The position numbers and the translations under genes were made by a program. Below the pieces are notes generated by a model. The model searched no databases, was not told where the DNA came from, and worked only from the letters and a program-made list of their open reading frames with translations. This document shows positions 36,154-43,654 of a stretch of DNA of 48,789 nucleotides, piece by piece (position 1 is the stretch's first letter; each line of letters opens with the position of its first letter). The stretch spans positions 1 through 48,789 of the forward strand of contig JARXKK010000007.1 of NCBI GenBank assembly GCA_030278895.1. Direction: 5' to 3'. This stretch comes from Acidobacteriota bacterium. GTDB taxonomy: Bacteria; Acidobacteriota; Thermoanaerobaculia; UBA5066.

Positions 36154-36480
36154 GTGGCAGCTCTCCTCCCGGCCCGCATGCTCGAGCGCCCCGCCGATCT
36201 GATGCGGCTTGCGCGGCTCTTCCATGCCCTGTCGGACGAGACCCGCCTCCGGATCGTCGGCAAGCTCCTGGGCGGCGAGCAGTGCGTCTGCAACCTCACG
36301 GACGCGCTCGACGCGGGCCAGTCCCGGCTCTCGTTCCACCTGAAAGCCCTGAAGGATGCCGGCCTCGTCACTGACCGGCGGGCGGGGCGGTGGGTGCATT
36401 ACTCGCTGAACCCGGACGTTCTTCAAGAGATCAAGAACTTCGTCGGATCCGTGCGGGAAGGCGCTGCGCGCTGCTGCTGA
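36154..36480 (+). CDS. arsR: Arsenic-responsive ArsR-family repressor
   Basis: The protein has 108 residues. A winged helix has LFHALSDETRLRIVGKLLGG, LSFHLKALKDAGLV and GRWVHYSLNP. The metalloid-binding motif CVC (Cys44 and Cys46) sits in the usual place in EQCVCNL, and the C-terminus ends in two cysteines (107, 108). As(III) binding should release DNA. It starts at GTG 36154. Matching dyads before arsR and before arsM suggest that it controls both. The downstream genes are all for arsenic. Confidence 0.92.
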   Translation: MAALLPARMLERPADLMRLARLFHALSDETRLRIVGKLLGGEQCVCNLTDALDAGQSRLSFHLKALKDAGLVTDRRAGRWVHYSLNPDVLQEIKNFVGSVREGAARCC

Positions 36481-36499
36481 GATTTTCGTGTGATGAATA

Positions 36500-36517
36500 C
36501 ATCAAGAACTCTTGATG
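36500..36517. promoter_or_regulatory. ArsR operator upstream of arsM
   Basis: CATCAAGA-AC-TCTTGATG is a perfect 8-base inverted repeat with a 2-base spacer. It lies 20 bases after the arsR stop and just before AGAAGGAG. It shares the half-site ATCAAGA with the operator before arsR. Confidence 0.72.
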
Positions 36518-36531
36518 AGAAGGAGCATCCC

Positions 36532-37350
36532 ATGGTGGAGACGAGCATCAAAGACGTGGTTCGGGAAAAGTACGGCGAGGCCGCGCGGCGCGCGACGACG
36601 GGCGGCAGTGCCTGCTGCGGCGGCGCGTCGGCGATCGCGGGGGCGAAGGACCCGATCACGTCGAACCTCTACAGCGCCTCGCAGACCCTCGGCCTCCCGA
36701 CGGCGGCCGTTCAGGCGTCGCTCGGCTGCGGCAACCCGACGGCGCTCGCCGAGCTTCACGAAGGCGAGACGGTTCTCGATCTCGGTTCGGGCGGCGGCAT
36801 CGACGTTCTTCTTTCGGCGCGCCGCGTCGGCCCGACGGGAAAGGTCTACGGCCTCGACATGACGGACGACATGCTCGCTCTCGCCCGGGAGAACCAGCGG
36901 GTCGCGGGCGTGACGAACGTGGAGTTCCTGAAGGGCGAGCTCGAGAGCATTCCGCTCCCGGACGCAACCGTCGACGTCATCATCTCGAACTGCGTCGTGA
37001 ACCTCTCGGCCGACAAGGACCGCGCGCTGTCCGAGGCGTTCCGGGTGCTGAAGCCGGGCGGGCGGTTCGCGGTGTCGGACGTTGTCGTGCGCGGCGAGGT
37101 TCCGGCAGACGTCAGGAAGAACGTCGAGCTGTGGATCGGCTGCCTCGCGGGCGCTCTCGAGGAGAAGGAGTTCGAGGCGAAGCTGAAGAAGGCGGGCTTC
37201 GCGGGCGTCGAGATCGTTCCGACGCGCGTCTACACCATCGAGGACGCGCGGGACTTCCTCTCGGCCGCGGGAATCGACGCGGACGCGATGGCGCCCCAGG
37301 TGGACGGGAAGTTCATGAGCGCGTTCGTCCGGGCGACGAAGCCGGCGTAG
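36532..37350 (+). CDS. arsM: Arsenite S-adenosylmethionine methyltransferase
   Basis: ArsM methylates As(III) with SAM to give volatile or less toxic arsenicals. The protein has 272 residues. The SAM motif is [12 protein letters not shown] (81-92), followed by [12 protein letters not shown]. The conserved As-binding cysteines fit Cys66 (LGCGNP), Cys154 (ISNCVVNL) and Cys204 (IGCLAG), with a Cys28-Cys29 pair near the N-terminus. ATG 36532 is chosen over ATG 36490 because AAGGAG lies 7 bases upstream and the operator dyad would otherwise be inside the gene. Acr3 follows after 5 bases. Confidence 0.93.
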   Translation: MVETSIKDVVREKYGEAARRATTGGSACCGGASAIAGAKDPITSNLYSASQTLGLPTAAVQASLGCGNPTALAELHEGETVLDLGSGGGIDVLLSARRVGPTGKVYGLDMTDDMLALARENQRVAGVTNVEFLKGELESIPLPDATVDVIISNCVVNLSADKDRALSEAFRVLKPGGRFAVSDVVVRGEVPADVRKNVELWIGCLAGALEEKEFEAKLKKAGFAGVEIVPTRVYTIEDARDFLSAAGIDADAMAPQVDGKFMSAFVRATKPA

Positions 37351-37355
37351 AGCCG

Positions 37356-38399
37356 ATGTCCGACGGCATTACGAGGAAGCTCTCCTTCCTCGACCGCTGG
37401 CTCACCTTCTGGATCTTCGCCGCGATGGCGGCGGGAGTGGCTGTCGGCACGTTCGTCCCGGGGGTCGAGGGATTCATCAACTCGTTTCAGGCCGGCACGA
37501 CGAACGTCCCGATCGCCGCAGGGCTCATCCTGATGATGTACCCCGCCTTCGCCAAGGTGAGGTACGAGGAGATGGGCGACGTCTTCCGGGACCGGAAGAT
37601 CGTCGGGCTCTCTCTGCTTCAGAACTGGGTGATCGGCCCGATCTTGATGTTCTTCCTCGCCATCGTATTTCTCCGCGACCACCCCGACTACATGGTCGGG
37701 CTCATCCTGATCGGCCTTGCCCGGTGCATCGCGATGGTCATCGTCTGGAACGAGCTCGCAAAGGGCGACACCGAGTACGCCGCGGGGCTCGTGGCCTTCA
37801 ACAGCGTTTTTCAGGTGCTCTTCTACAGCGTCTACGCGTGGTTTTTCATCACGGTGCTTCCTCCCGTGTTCGGCATCCAGGGAAGCCTCGTGAAAGTCGG
37901 CATGGGGGAGATCGCGAAGAGCGTCTTCATCTACCTGGGCATCCCCTTCCTCGCGGGCGCCCTCACCCGGTTCGTCGGCGTGAAGCTGAAGGGGAGAGAG
38001 TGGTACCACCGGGAGTTCGTCCCCAGGATCAGCCCCGTGACACTCGTGGCCCTCCTCTTCACGATCGTCGTGATGTTCAGCCTGAAAGGGAAGCTCATCG
38101 TCTCGATCCCGATGGACGTCGTCCGGATCGCGATTCCGCTGCTCGTCTACTTCGTCGTGATGTTTCTCGTCTCGTTCTTCATGGGAAAGCGGGCCGGAGC
38201 GGGCTACAGCAAGACGACGACCCTGGCCTTCACCGCGGCCAGCAACAACTTCGAACTTGCGATCGCCGTGGCGGTCGCGGTCTTCGGGATCGACTCGGGG
38301 GCTGCCTTCGCGGCGGTCATCGGGCCGCTCGTCGAGGTGCCCGTGATGATCGGCCTCGTCAACGTGGCGTTCTGGCTTCAGCGGCGGTACTTCGCGTGA
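37356..38399 (+). CDS. acr3: Acr3-type arsenite efflux permease
   Basis: Inner membrane exporter of As(III), 347 residues with about ten membrane segments. The conserved cysteine is Cys124 in [19 protein letters not shown], and the last third has [24 protein letters not shown], the Acr3 signature. It starts at ATG 37356 shortly after arsM. Its stop overlaps the arsC start by four bases (GTGA), so reduction and export are translated together. Confidence 0.95.
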   Translation: MSDGITRKLSFLDRWLTFWIFAAMAAGVAVGTFVPGVEGFINSFQAGTTNVPIAAGLILMMYPAFAKVRYEEMGDVFRDRKIVGLSLLQNWVIGPILMFFLAIVFLRDHPDYMVGLILIGLARCIAMVIVWNELAKGDTEYAAGLVAFNSVFQVLFYSVYAWFFITVLPPVFGIQGSLVKVGMGEIAKSVFIYLGIPFLAGALTRFVGVKLKGREWYHREFVPRISPVTLVALLFTIVVMFSLKGKLIVSIPMDVVRIAIPLLVYFVVMFLVSFFMGKRAGAGYSKTTTLAFTAASNNFELAIAVAVAVFGIDSGAAFAAVIGPLVEVPVMIGLVNVAFWLQRRYFA

Positions 38400-38833
38400 G
38401 CAGGCCTCGCGTCCTGATCCTCTGCACGGGCAACTCGTGCCGGTCGCAGATGGGCGAGGGCTGGGTCCGCCACGATCTCGGCGATCGCGTCGAGGTCCAC
38501 TCCGCCGGAACGCGGCCCTCCGCCGTGCATCCCCTCGCGATCCGCGTCATGGCCGAAGCCGGCGTCGACATCTCGTCGCACCGCAGCAAGTCCGCCGAGG
38601 CGCTGAAAGGTGTCGTGTTCGACCTCGTCGTCACCGTCTGCGACTCCGCCCGCGAGGAGTGCCCCATCCTGCCGGGCGCTCGGAAGACCCTCCATGAGAC
38701 CTTCGAGGATCCCGCCCGTGCCGGCGACGGCGAGGACGCCCTTCCCGTCTTTCGGCGCGTGCGCGACCAGATCCGCGCTCGGCTCGTTCCGCTCGTCGTC
38801 GCTGAGCTGAACGAGAGTCGCTTCAGCGCGTAA
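38396..38833 (+). CDS. arsC: Arsenate reductase, thioredoxin-coupled LMW phosphatase type
   Basis: The enzyme reduces As(V) to As(III) for export by Acr3. The protein has 145 residues. The phosphatase loop is [10 protein letters not shown] with nucleophile Cys10 and Cys15. The redox cysteines Cys82 and Cys89 are in [16 protein letters not shown], as in the thioredoxin-dependent ArsC type. GTG 38396 overlaps acr3. The end of the gene overlaps the convergent TauE gene by 11 bases. Confidence 0.94.
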   Translation: MSRPRVLILCTGNSCRSQMGEGWVRHDLGDRVEVHSAGTRPSAVHPLAIRVMAEAGVDISSHRSKSAEALKGVVFDLVVTVCDSAREECPILPGARKTLHETFEDPARAGDGEDALPVFRRVRDQIRARLVPLVVAELNESRFSA

Positions 38834-39563
38834 GGATCAGCTTCGCGCCGGCGATCAGGAGGACGAGCGCCAGGCTGCGCCTGATCGCGACGGCCGGAAA
38901 GTGGCGGCTGCCGAAATACGAGCCCAACGTGCCGCCGAGAACCGCGGCGGTGCCGAGAACGATGGCGAACGAAGGGACGTTTCGTGTGCTCCCGAGGTTG
39001 CCTAGGAGTCCCGCCACGGAATTGACGAGGATGAAGAGAGCGGACACGGCCGCCGCCGTCTTGACGCGCGCCCACTTCTTGAAGAGCAGGATCGGGGTGA
39101 GGAAGATCCCGCCGCCCGTTCCCGTGAGGCCCGAGAGCAGCCCGAGACCCGCGCCGATCGGAATGGCGACGAGAGGGCGCGGCTCCTCGGCGACTTCGTC
39201 CGGAGCTGATCCCGAGAAGATGAAGCGGAAGGCGGAGAACAGCAGGACGACCCCGACGAGCACCTTGAAGGCGTGAACGGGCAGGTTGGCCCAGCCGCCG
39301 ACGAAGGCCATGGGAACGGAGAGAACGGCGAAAGGCCAGAACAGCCGCCACGAGAAGTGCCCCGCCCTCCAGAACTGCCACGTCGCGATGCTCGCGACGA
39401 GAACGTTGAGGATGAGCGCGGTGGGCTTGATCTCGGTGGGAGCGAGATTGAAGAGGGTCATGACGGCGATGTAGCCGGAGGCGCCGGCGTGCCCGACGGA
39501 CGAATAGAGAAACGCCACGACGAGAACGGAAGCCGTGAGGAAGACGAGAGTTTCAGGCGACAT
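38823..39563 (-). CDS. TauE/SafE-family anion exporter
   Basis: The membrane protein has 246 residues and about seven to eight hydrophobic segments. It has SSVGHAGASGYIAVMTLF near the N-terminus and GLLSGLTGTGGGIFLTPILL in the middle, the two glycine-rich repeats of the family. TauE/SafE members export sulfite, sulfoacetate or related anions; the substrate here is not known. It is the last gene in the minus-strand series. It overlaps the arsC end in convergent orientation. A 66-base gap separates it from the DUF2892 gene. Confidence 0.88.
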   Translation of the reverse strand: MSPETLVFLTASVLVVAFLYSSVGHAGASGYIAVMTLFNLAPTEIKPTALILNVLVASIATWQFWRAGHFSWRLFWPFAVLSVPMAFVGGWANLPVHAFKVLVGVVLLFSAFRFIFSGSAPDEVAEEPRPLVAIPIGAGLGLLSGLTGTGGGIFLTPILLFKKWARVKTAAAVSALFILVNSVAGLLGNLGSTRNVPSFAIVLGTAAVLGGTLGSYFGSRHFPAVAIRRSLALVLLIAGAKLILTR

Positions 39564-39629
39564 GCGTGCGCACGATCAAGTCGCGCCACGATATCGCGTT
39601 ACCTCGGGATGTCGCGGTTCCTGGGTGGA

Positions 39630-39851
39630 TCAGCGCGAAGACGGCCCGGATGGTTTCGCCGGGCAGGTGCTGAGGCCGAGGATGGAATAGAGAGGACAGG
39701 TGCCTACGAGACCGGTCACGAGGGGCAGGAGGCCGACCAGGCCCCAGCTCGTCTTCGGCCCGACGACCGTCAGGGAGAGCAGCACGATGCCGGCGACGAC
39801 GCGCAGGACCCGATCCGCGGTGCCCTCGTTGGTCTTGAAGAACTCTTTCAT
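39630..39851 (-). CDS. DUF2892 (YgaP-like) small membrane protein
   Basis: The protein has 73 residues. NEGTADRVLRVVAGIVLLSL and a second hydrophobic stretch (GLVGLLPLVTGLVGTCPLYSILGLSTCP) form the DUF2892 pattern, which also occurs as the membrane domain of rhodanese YgaP. Two cysteines (GTCPLY, STCP) lie near the second helix. The ATG at 39851 follows AAAGGAG. The function is unknown. The open frame after the UGA of the upstream small ORF ends in an ATGA overlap with this start. Confidence 0.85.
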   Translation of the reverse strand: MKEFFKTNEGTADRVLRVVAGIVLLSLTVVGPKTSWGLVGLLPLVTGLVGTCPLYSILGLSTCPAKPSGPSSR

Positions 39852-39905
39852 GGTGACTCCTTTCGCATTGTCGGCTCGTCCGTTCTCTTCCGTGTGGAGC
39901 AGCTC

Positions 39906-39924
39906 GTCCCGCCGCCGGCGGGAC
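39906..39924 (-). other. Hairpin 11 bases after the UGA of the small ORF
   Basis: On the minus strand GTCCCGCC and GGCGGGAC form an 8-base-pair stem around a GGC loop. It starts at the 11th base after the UGA at 39935-39937, with the loop about 19-21 bases after it. No T-run follows, so a terminator is not favoured. The distance is in the range seen for bacterial SECIS elements, but the loop is only three bases long. Confidence 0.4.
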
Positions 39925-39934
39925 CTCTCGTCCC

Positions 39935-40027
39935 TCAAGTGGGAATTCCGAGGCGCGGGAAGACGAACTTCTGGAGGAGCACCCAGGCGAGGAGGGCGCC
40001 CCACATCCACGCTGCGTCGCTGCTCAT
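39935..40027 (-). CDS. Small membrane protein, 30 residues, or start of a UGA-containing frame
   Basis: The ATG at 40027 has TGAGGA at good spacing and lies 7 bases after the stop of the PLP enzyme gene. The product MSSDAAWMWGALLAWVLLQK then FVFPRLGIPT has one hydrophobic helix and ends at UGA. If the UGA were read as an amino acid, the frame would continue 28 codons, with one Cys, and end at the TGA that overlaps the DUF2892 start (ATGA). A selenocysteine is therefore conceivable, but no machinery is visible here. Read normally, this is a very short membrane peptide. Confidence 0.55.
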   Translation of the reverse strand: MSSDAAWMWGALLAWVLLQKFVFPRLGIPT

Positions 40028-40034
40028 GTCTTCC

Positions 40035-41246
40035 TCAGGCGCCCACGGGGACGGCCGCGGCCGCCTTCACGAGCGCCTGCTCGAGGTCGGCGATCAGGTC
40101 GCGCACGTCCTCGCAGCCCACGGAGATCCTCACGAGGTCGTCGGTGATCCCGGCGGCCTCGCGTTCTTTCTTCGGCATCCCGGTGTGGGTCATCGAGGCG
40201 GGGTGCTCGATGAGCGTCTCGACGCCGCCGAGGCTCACGGCGAGCGTCGCGAGCTTCACGGAGTCGATCAGCGCCTTGCCCGCTTCGAGCCCGCCCTTCA
40301 CGCCGAAGGAGAAGACGGCGCCCGGCCCCGCCATCTGCCGGAGCATCAGCGCGTGCTGCGGGTGGCTTGGGAGGCCGGGGTGGAGCACCCACGCGACGCC
40401 GGGATGGGCCTCGAGGAGGCGGGCGATTTCGAGTGAGTTCGCCTGCGCGCGCTCCATCCGGAGGCCCAGCGTCTTGACGCCACGGAGGATGAGCCACGCC
40501 TGGTGGGGGTCCATCGTCCCGCCGAACGCGACGTGAACCTTGCGGAGCCGATCGTGGAGTGCGGGGGAGCTCGAGACGATCGCGCCACCGACGACGTCCG
40601 TGTGGCCGTTGATGTACTTCGTGAGGCTGTGGACGACGACGTCGGCTCCGAGCGCGAGCGGCTGCTGGAGGACGGGGGAGGCGAACGTGTTGTCCACGAC
40701 GAGGAGCGCGCCCTGCGCGTGCGCGATATCCGCACAGGCGGCGATGTCGGTCAGCTTCATCGTCGGGTTCGCGGGCGTCTCGATGTAGACCATTTTCGTC
40801 GAGGGCCGCATCGCGGCCGCGACGTTTTCCGGTTTCGACGAGTCGACCCAGGTGGATGCGACACCGAAGCGGCGGTACTCGTTCTCGAGGACGAGGCGCG
40901 ACGGCCCGTAGACGGAGTCCGTTCCGACGACGTGAGCGCCCTGTTCGAGGAGAGCCACGTAGACCGTGTTGATGGCGGCCATGCCGGTCGCGGCACCCAG
41001 CGCGCCGCAGCCGCCCTCGAGGATCGCGAGGCACTCCTCGAGCGCCGCGACCGTCGGGTTCCCGAGGCGCGTGTACTTGAATCCGGGGTCGCGGCCCTGG
41101 AAGCGCGCCGCGCCTTCGTCCGCGTTTTTGAACGCGAACGTGGACGTCTGGTAGATCGGCGTCGAGACGGCGCCGGTGGCGGGATCGGGATGCTGCCCGG
41201 CGTGGATGATCCGGGTGGCGGGGTGCATCCGTCGGATGTCTGTCAT
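40035..41246 (-). CDS. Cys/Met-metabolism PLP enzyme (gamma-lyase or gamma-synthase)
   Basis: The 403-residue enzyme belongs to the fold that handles cystathionine, methionine and O-acyl-homoserine. The PLP lysine is Lys210 in VVHSLTKYINGH. ETPANPTMKLTDI, VVDNTFASPVLQQPL and YTRLGNPTVAALE are typical. Tyr113 is in SVYGPSR, where the cysteine of classical methionine gamma-lyases (YGCT) is missing, so I do not name it MegL. The reaction could be lyase (releasing thiols or sulfide) or synthase. It overlaps the upstream enzyme gene by four bases. AAAGGGA precedes the ATG. Confidence 0.88.
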   Translation of the reverse strand: MTDIRRMHPATRIIHAGQHPDPATGAVSTPIYQTSTFAFKNADEGAARFQGRDPGFKYTRLGNPTVAALEECLAILEGGCGALGAATGMAAINTVYVALLEQGAHVVGTDSVYGPSRLVLENEYRRFGVASTWVDSSKPENVAAAMRPSTKMVYIETPANPTMKLTDIAACADIAHAQGALLVVDNTFASPVLQQPLALGADVVVHSLTKYINGHTDVVGGAIVSSSPALHDRLRKVHVAFGGTMDPHQAWLILRGVKTLGLRMERAQANSLEIARLLEAHPGVAWVLHPGLPSHPQHALMLRQMAGPGAVFSFGVKGGLEAGKALIDSVKLATLAVSLGGVETLIEHPASMTHTGMPKKEREAAGITDDLVRISVGCEDVRDLIADLEQALVKAAAAVPVGA

Positions 41247-42796
41247 GTCGTTCCCTTTCCGTTCGCGAACGCGAGCACCGGCGTCCGCCGCGCCCACTCG
41301 CCGGTTTCGTCGCTCTGGGTGTAGTCGTCTGCCAGCTCGCGCCCCCGGCGCGCGACGTGGTCAACGCCCTCGAGGAGGGTCTGGAACTCGTCCTCGCTCA
41401 CGGTGGGTGCGAGGCTGATGCGCACCCATCCGGGTTTCTCCCCGAGGTGCCCCTCGTCGAGCCGGTGGCGGATCGTTTTCGAGTGTGCTTCGTCGATGTG
41501 CAGGAGAAGGTGGCCGTACGGGCCCGCGCACATGCAGCCCGCGCGCACCTGGATCCCGAACAGGTCGTTCAGGAGGAGAGCCGCGAGGTTGTGGTGGACC
41601 TGCGGGAAGATCACCGAGAGGACGCCGAGGCGGCGCGTCCCGAGGTTCCCGAGAATCGCGAGGTCGTCGCGCCCGCGCCACGCGGCGATCGCGCGGGAGA
41701 GGTAGTCCTGTTCGATGCGCTCCGTGCGCGCGGCTCCGACGGCGGCCTTCAGGTCGAACGCGAGGCCTGCCTGGATCGTCTGGACGATCGGGGGCGTGCC
41801 GCCGGTCTCGCGCGACTCGATCGCGCCGAGGTAACGGTGGTCCCACGGGGACGTATAGAGGACGGTCCCGCCGCCCGGCTCGGCCGGAACGCGGTTCGTG
41901 AAGAGCCTCTTGTGCGCGACGAGGAGGCCGGGCGTCCGCGGGCCGCCGAGGAACTTGTGGACGGAGAAGAAGACGGCGTCGAGCGCGGCCGCAAGATCGC
42001 CCGCCGGGTGCATGTCGACGTCCACGTACGGGCCGGCCGCCGCGAAGTCGAAGAACGCGAGCGCGCCGTGCCGGTGGAGGACACGCGCGAGACCGTGGAC
42101 GTCGTTCAGGATCCCCGTGACGTTCGAGGCGGCGCTGAACGTGCCGATCTTCCACGGCCGGTGCGCGTGGGCCGCGAGCTTGCGGTCGAGATCCTCGAGG
42201 CTGATGCGCCCTGCCGCGTCGAACTCCACGTAGACGGAGTCGCCGATCGTCTCGCGCCACGCGATGTCGTTCGAGTGGTGCTCCATGAGCGACCGGAAGA
42301 CGACGGGCCGGTCGTCCCGGGGAATCCGGGCCGCGAGCCCGAAGCGTTCGTCGAGCTGGTCGGGGAGCCTGAGGCCGAGGACGTGGATGAGTCGGTTGAT
42401 CGCGCCGGTCGAGCCCGAGCCGACGGGGATCACGACGTCGTCGGGCAGGGCGCCGACGTACGCGCCGATCTTCTTCAGGGCGCCGAGATAGAGCTCGGTC
42501 ATCCGGTGGCCCGTGAAGCTGCCCTCCGTGTGCGTGTTCGCCATGAACGGGAGAACGCGATCGTTCAGCTCGTCCTCGACGTCGCGGTGGAAGCGGCCCG
42601 AGGCGATGAAGTCGAAGTACCGGAGCGGGAGGTCGCCGGCGGGGCCGGGAATCGAGGCGCCGGCGCCGACGACGCGGTCTCTCAGATGCGCGAGGAACGC
42701 GGCCTCCTCGGCGGGAGAGCCGGTGACGACGGGGCTGCGGGGCGCGGAGGATGTGGCGTCGACGAGGCGGCGCGGCGCGAGGGCGGCGGAGCTCAG
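41243..42796 (-). CDS. Class V aminotransferase-fold PLP enzyme, CTG start
   Basis: The protein has about 517 residues. The N-terminal region reads LRYFDFIASGRFHRDVEDEL and NDRVLPFMANTHTEGSFTGH, the start of the isopenicillin-N-epimerase/cysteine-desulfurase-like group. The PLP lysine is in FFSVHKFLGGPRTPG, and RAGCMCAGPYGHLLL carries two cysteines in the area of the desulfurase nucleophile. ATG 42544 would cut this conserved part off. Upstream there is no in-frame ATG, GTG or TTG, only CTG 42796 inside a CTGA overlap with the ArsR-type gene. The substrate is unknown; a sulfur or amino acid role fits the neighbours. Confidence 0.8.
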   Translation of the reverse strand: MSSAALAPRRLVDATSSAPRSPVVTGSPAEEAAFLAHLRDRVVGAGASIPGPAGDLPLRYFDFIASGRFHRDVEDELNDRVLPFMANTHTEGSFTGHRMTELYLGALKKIGAYVGALPDDVVIPVGSGSTGAINRLIHVLGLRLPDQLDERFGLAARIPRDDRPVVFRSLMEHHSNDIAWRETIGDSVYVEFDAAGRISLEDLDRKLAAHAHRPWKIGTFSAASNVTGILNDVHGLARVLHRHGALAFFDFAAAGPYVDVDMHPAGDLAAALDAVFFSVHKFLGGPRTPGLLVAHKRLFTNRVPAEPGGGTVLYTSPWDHRYLGAIESRETGGTPPIVQTIQAGLAFDLKAAVGAARTERIEQDYLSRAIAAWRGRDDLAILGNLGTRRLGVLSVIFPQVHHNLAALLLNDLFGIQVRAGCMCAGPYGHLLLHIDEAHSKTIRHRLDEGHLGEKPGWVRISLAPTVSEDEFQTLLEGVDHVARRGRELADDYTQSDETGEWARRTPVLAFANGKGTT

Positions 42797-43155
42797 CGGC
42801 GGCCGCCTCGCTTCGGACGTCCGAGGATGGCGTTGGCCTTGTCGCGGGCGTCGCGCTCGACGCCGTCGCAGACGATGGAGCAGATCTTCAGGAGGGTGGG
42901 GTCCGCGATGCGGTAGACGGTGCGCGTGCCGTCCTTGCGCCGGTCTACGAGCGCCGAGCCGTGCAGGACCGCAAGGTGCTTGCTGACGTTCGCCTGGGTG
43001 CCGCCGACCTCCTCGAGGATCTCGCCGACGGAAGCCTCGCTCCGGAAGAGCCGTCTCAGGATCTTGAGGCGCATGGGCTCGGAGAGCGCCCGGAAGCGCA
43101 TTGCGACCTCTTCGCAGCCGGCGTCCGTGAGCGGGAGATGAGCGTGCATCGCCAT
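42793..43155 (-). CDS. ArsR-family transcriptional regulator
   Basis: The protein has 120 residues. The winged helix is EVAMRFRALSEPMRLKILRR, SVGEILEEVGGTQANVSKHL, AVLHGSALVDRRKDGTRTVY. It lacks the CVC motif of arsenic sensors. Two cysteines (ICSIVCDGV) lie in the C-terminal helix and one (AGCEEV) near the N-terminus, which would suit a thiol- or sulfide-type sensor (inference). ATG 43155 and ATG 43149 are both possible starts. A dyad covers them. The next gene overlaps by CTGA. Confidence 0.88.
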   Translation of the reverse strand: MAMHAHLPLTDAGCEEVAMRFRALSEPMRLKILRRLFRSEASVGEILEEVGGTQANVSKHLAVLHGSALVDRRKDGTRTVYRIADPTLLKICSIVCDGVERDARDKANAILGRPKRGGRR

Positions 43156-43163
43156 ATGGTGAT
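43148..43163. promoter_or_regulatory. Dyad over the start of the second ArsR-type gene
   Basis: ATCGCCATATGGTGAT is a near-perfect 16-base inverted repeat (one mismatched pair) centred on CCATATGG. It overlaps the predicted start codon. Position suggests an autoregulatory operator, but it differs from the arsR operator half-site and the start may lie slightly downstream. Confidence 0.4.
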
Positions 43164-43213
43164 CATCGTACCCGCGAGAGGCGAGGTCAATGATGCCAAT
43201 GCAGGGTGCCGGA

Positions 43214-43621
43214 TCAGCCCGCGGCATTTGTGATCGCCCGCTGGAGAGCGGCCCGGACCTCGAGGCCGACGGACGCGAGCTCCGGGACGCCCACGAGTCC
43301 GAGAACGGACGCGGGGTCCATCGCGCGGATCACGGTCTTTCCGTTCTCCACCGACACGGTCACGTTGCACGGCAGGAGGACGCCGACCTCGGGCGCCGCC
43401 GAGAAGGCCTTGAAGGCCGAGGGCGCATGGCAGGCGCCGAGGATGAGGTAGGGCGGCAGGTCGACGCCGAGCTTCTTCTTCATCGTCGCCGCGAAGTCGA
43501 TTTCCGTCAGGACGCCGAATCCTTCGGCCTCGAGCGCCTTGCGCGAGCGCGCGACGGCTTCGTCGAAAGACAGCGCGGTGCGGGCCTCCAGGGCGACGGA
43601 CACTTTCGAGGGCTGGATCAT
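43214..43621 (-). CDS. DUF302-family protein
   Basis: The protein has 135 residues and the typical DUF302 sequence: ALEAEGFGVLTEIDFAATMK, KKLGVDLPPYLILGACHAPS and AFSAAPEVGVLLPCNVTVSV. Two cysteines are conserved in the family (GACH and LPCN). No signal peptide is seen. DUF302 genes often lie next to sulfur oxidation and metal or RND efflux genes, as here, but the role is not known. AAGGAGGATCCT precedes the ATG. The ArsR-type gene follows after 58 bases. Confidence 0.9.
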   Translation of the reverse strand: MIQPSKVSVALEARTALSFDEAVARSRKALEAEGFGVLTEIDFAATMKKKLGVDLPPYLILGACHAPSAFKAFSAAPEVGVLLPCNVTVSVENGKTVIRAMDPASVLGLVGVPELASVGLEVRAALQRAITNAAG

Positions 43622-43654
43622 AGGATCCTCCTTGGGGACTTGGCCTCGCATCTC

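Noticed and set aside
40035-41246. Methionine gamma-lyase (MegL) as a firm call
   Set aside because: The YGCT cysteine typical of MegL is replaced (YGPSR), so only the family can be given.
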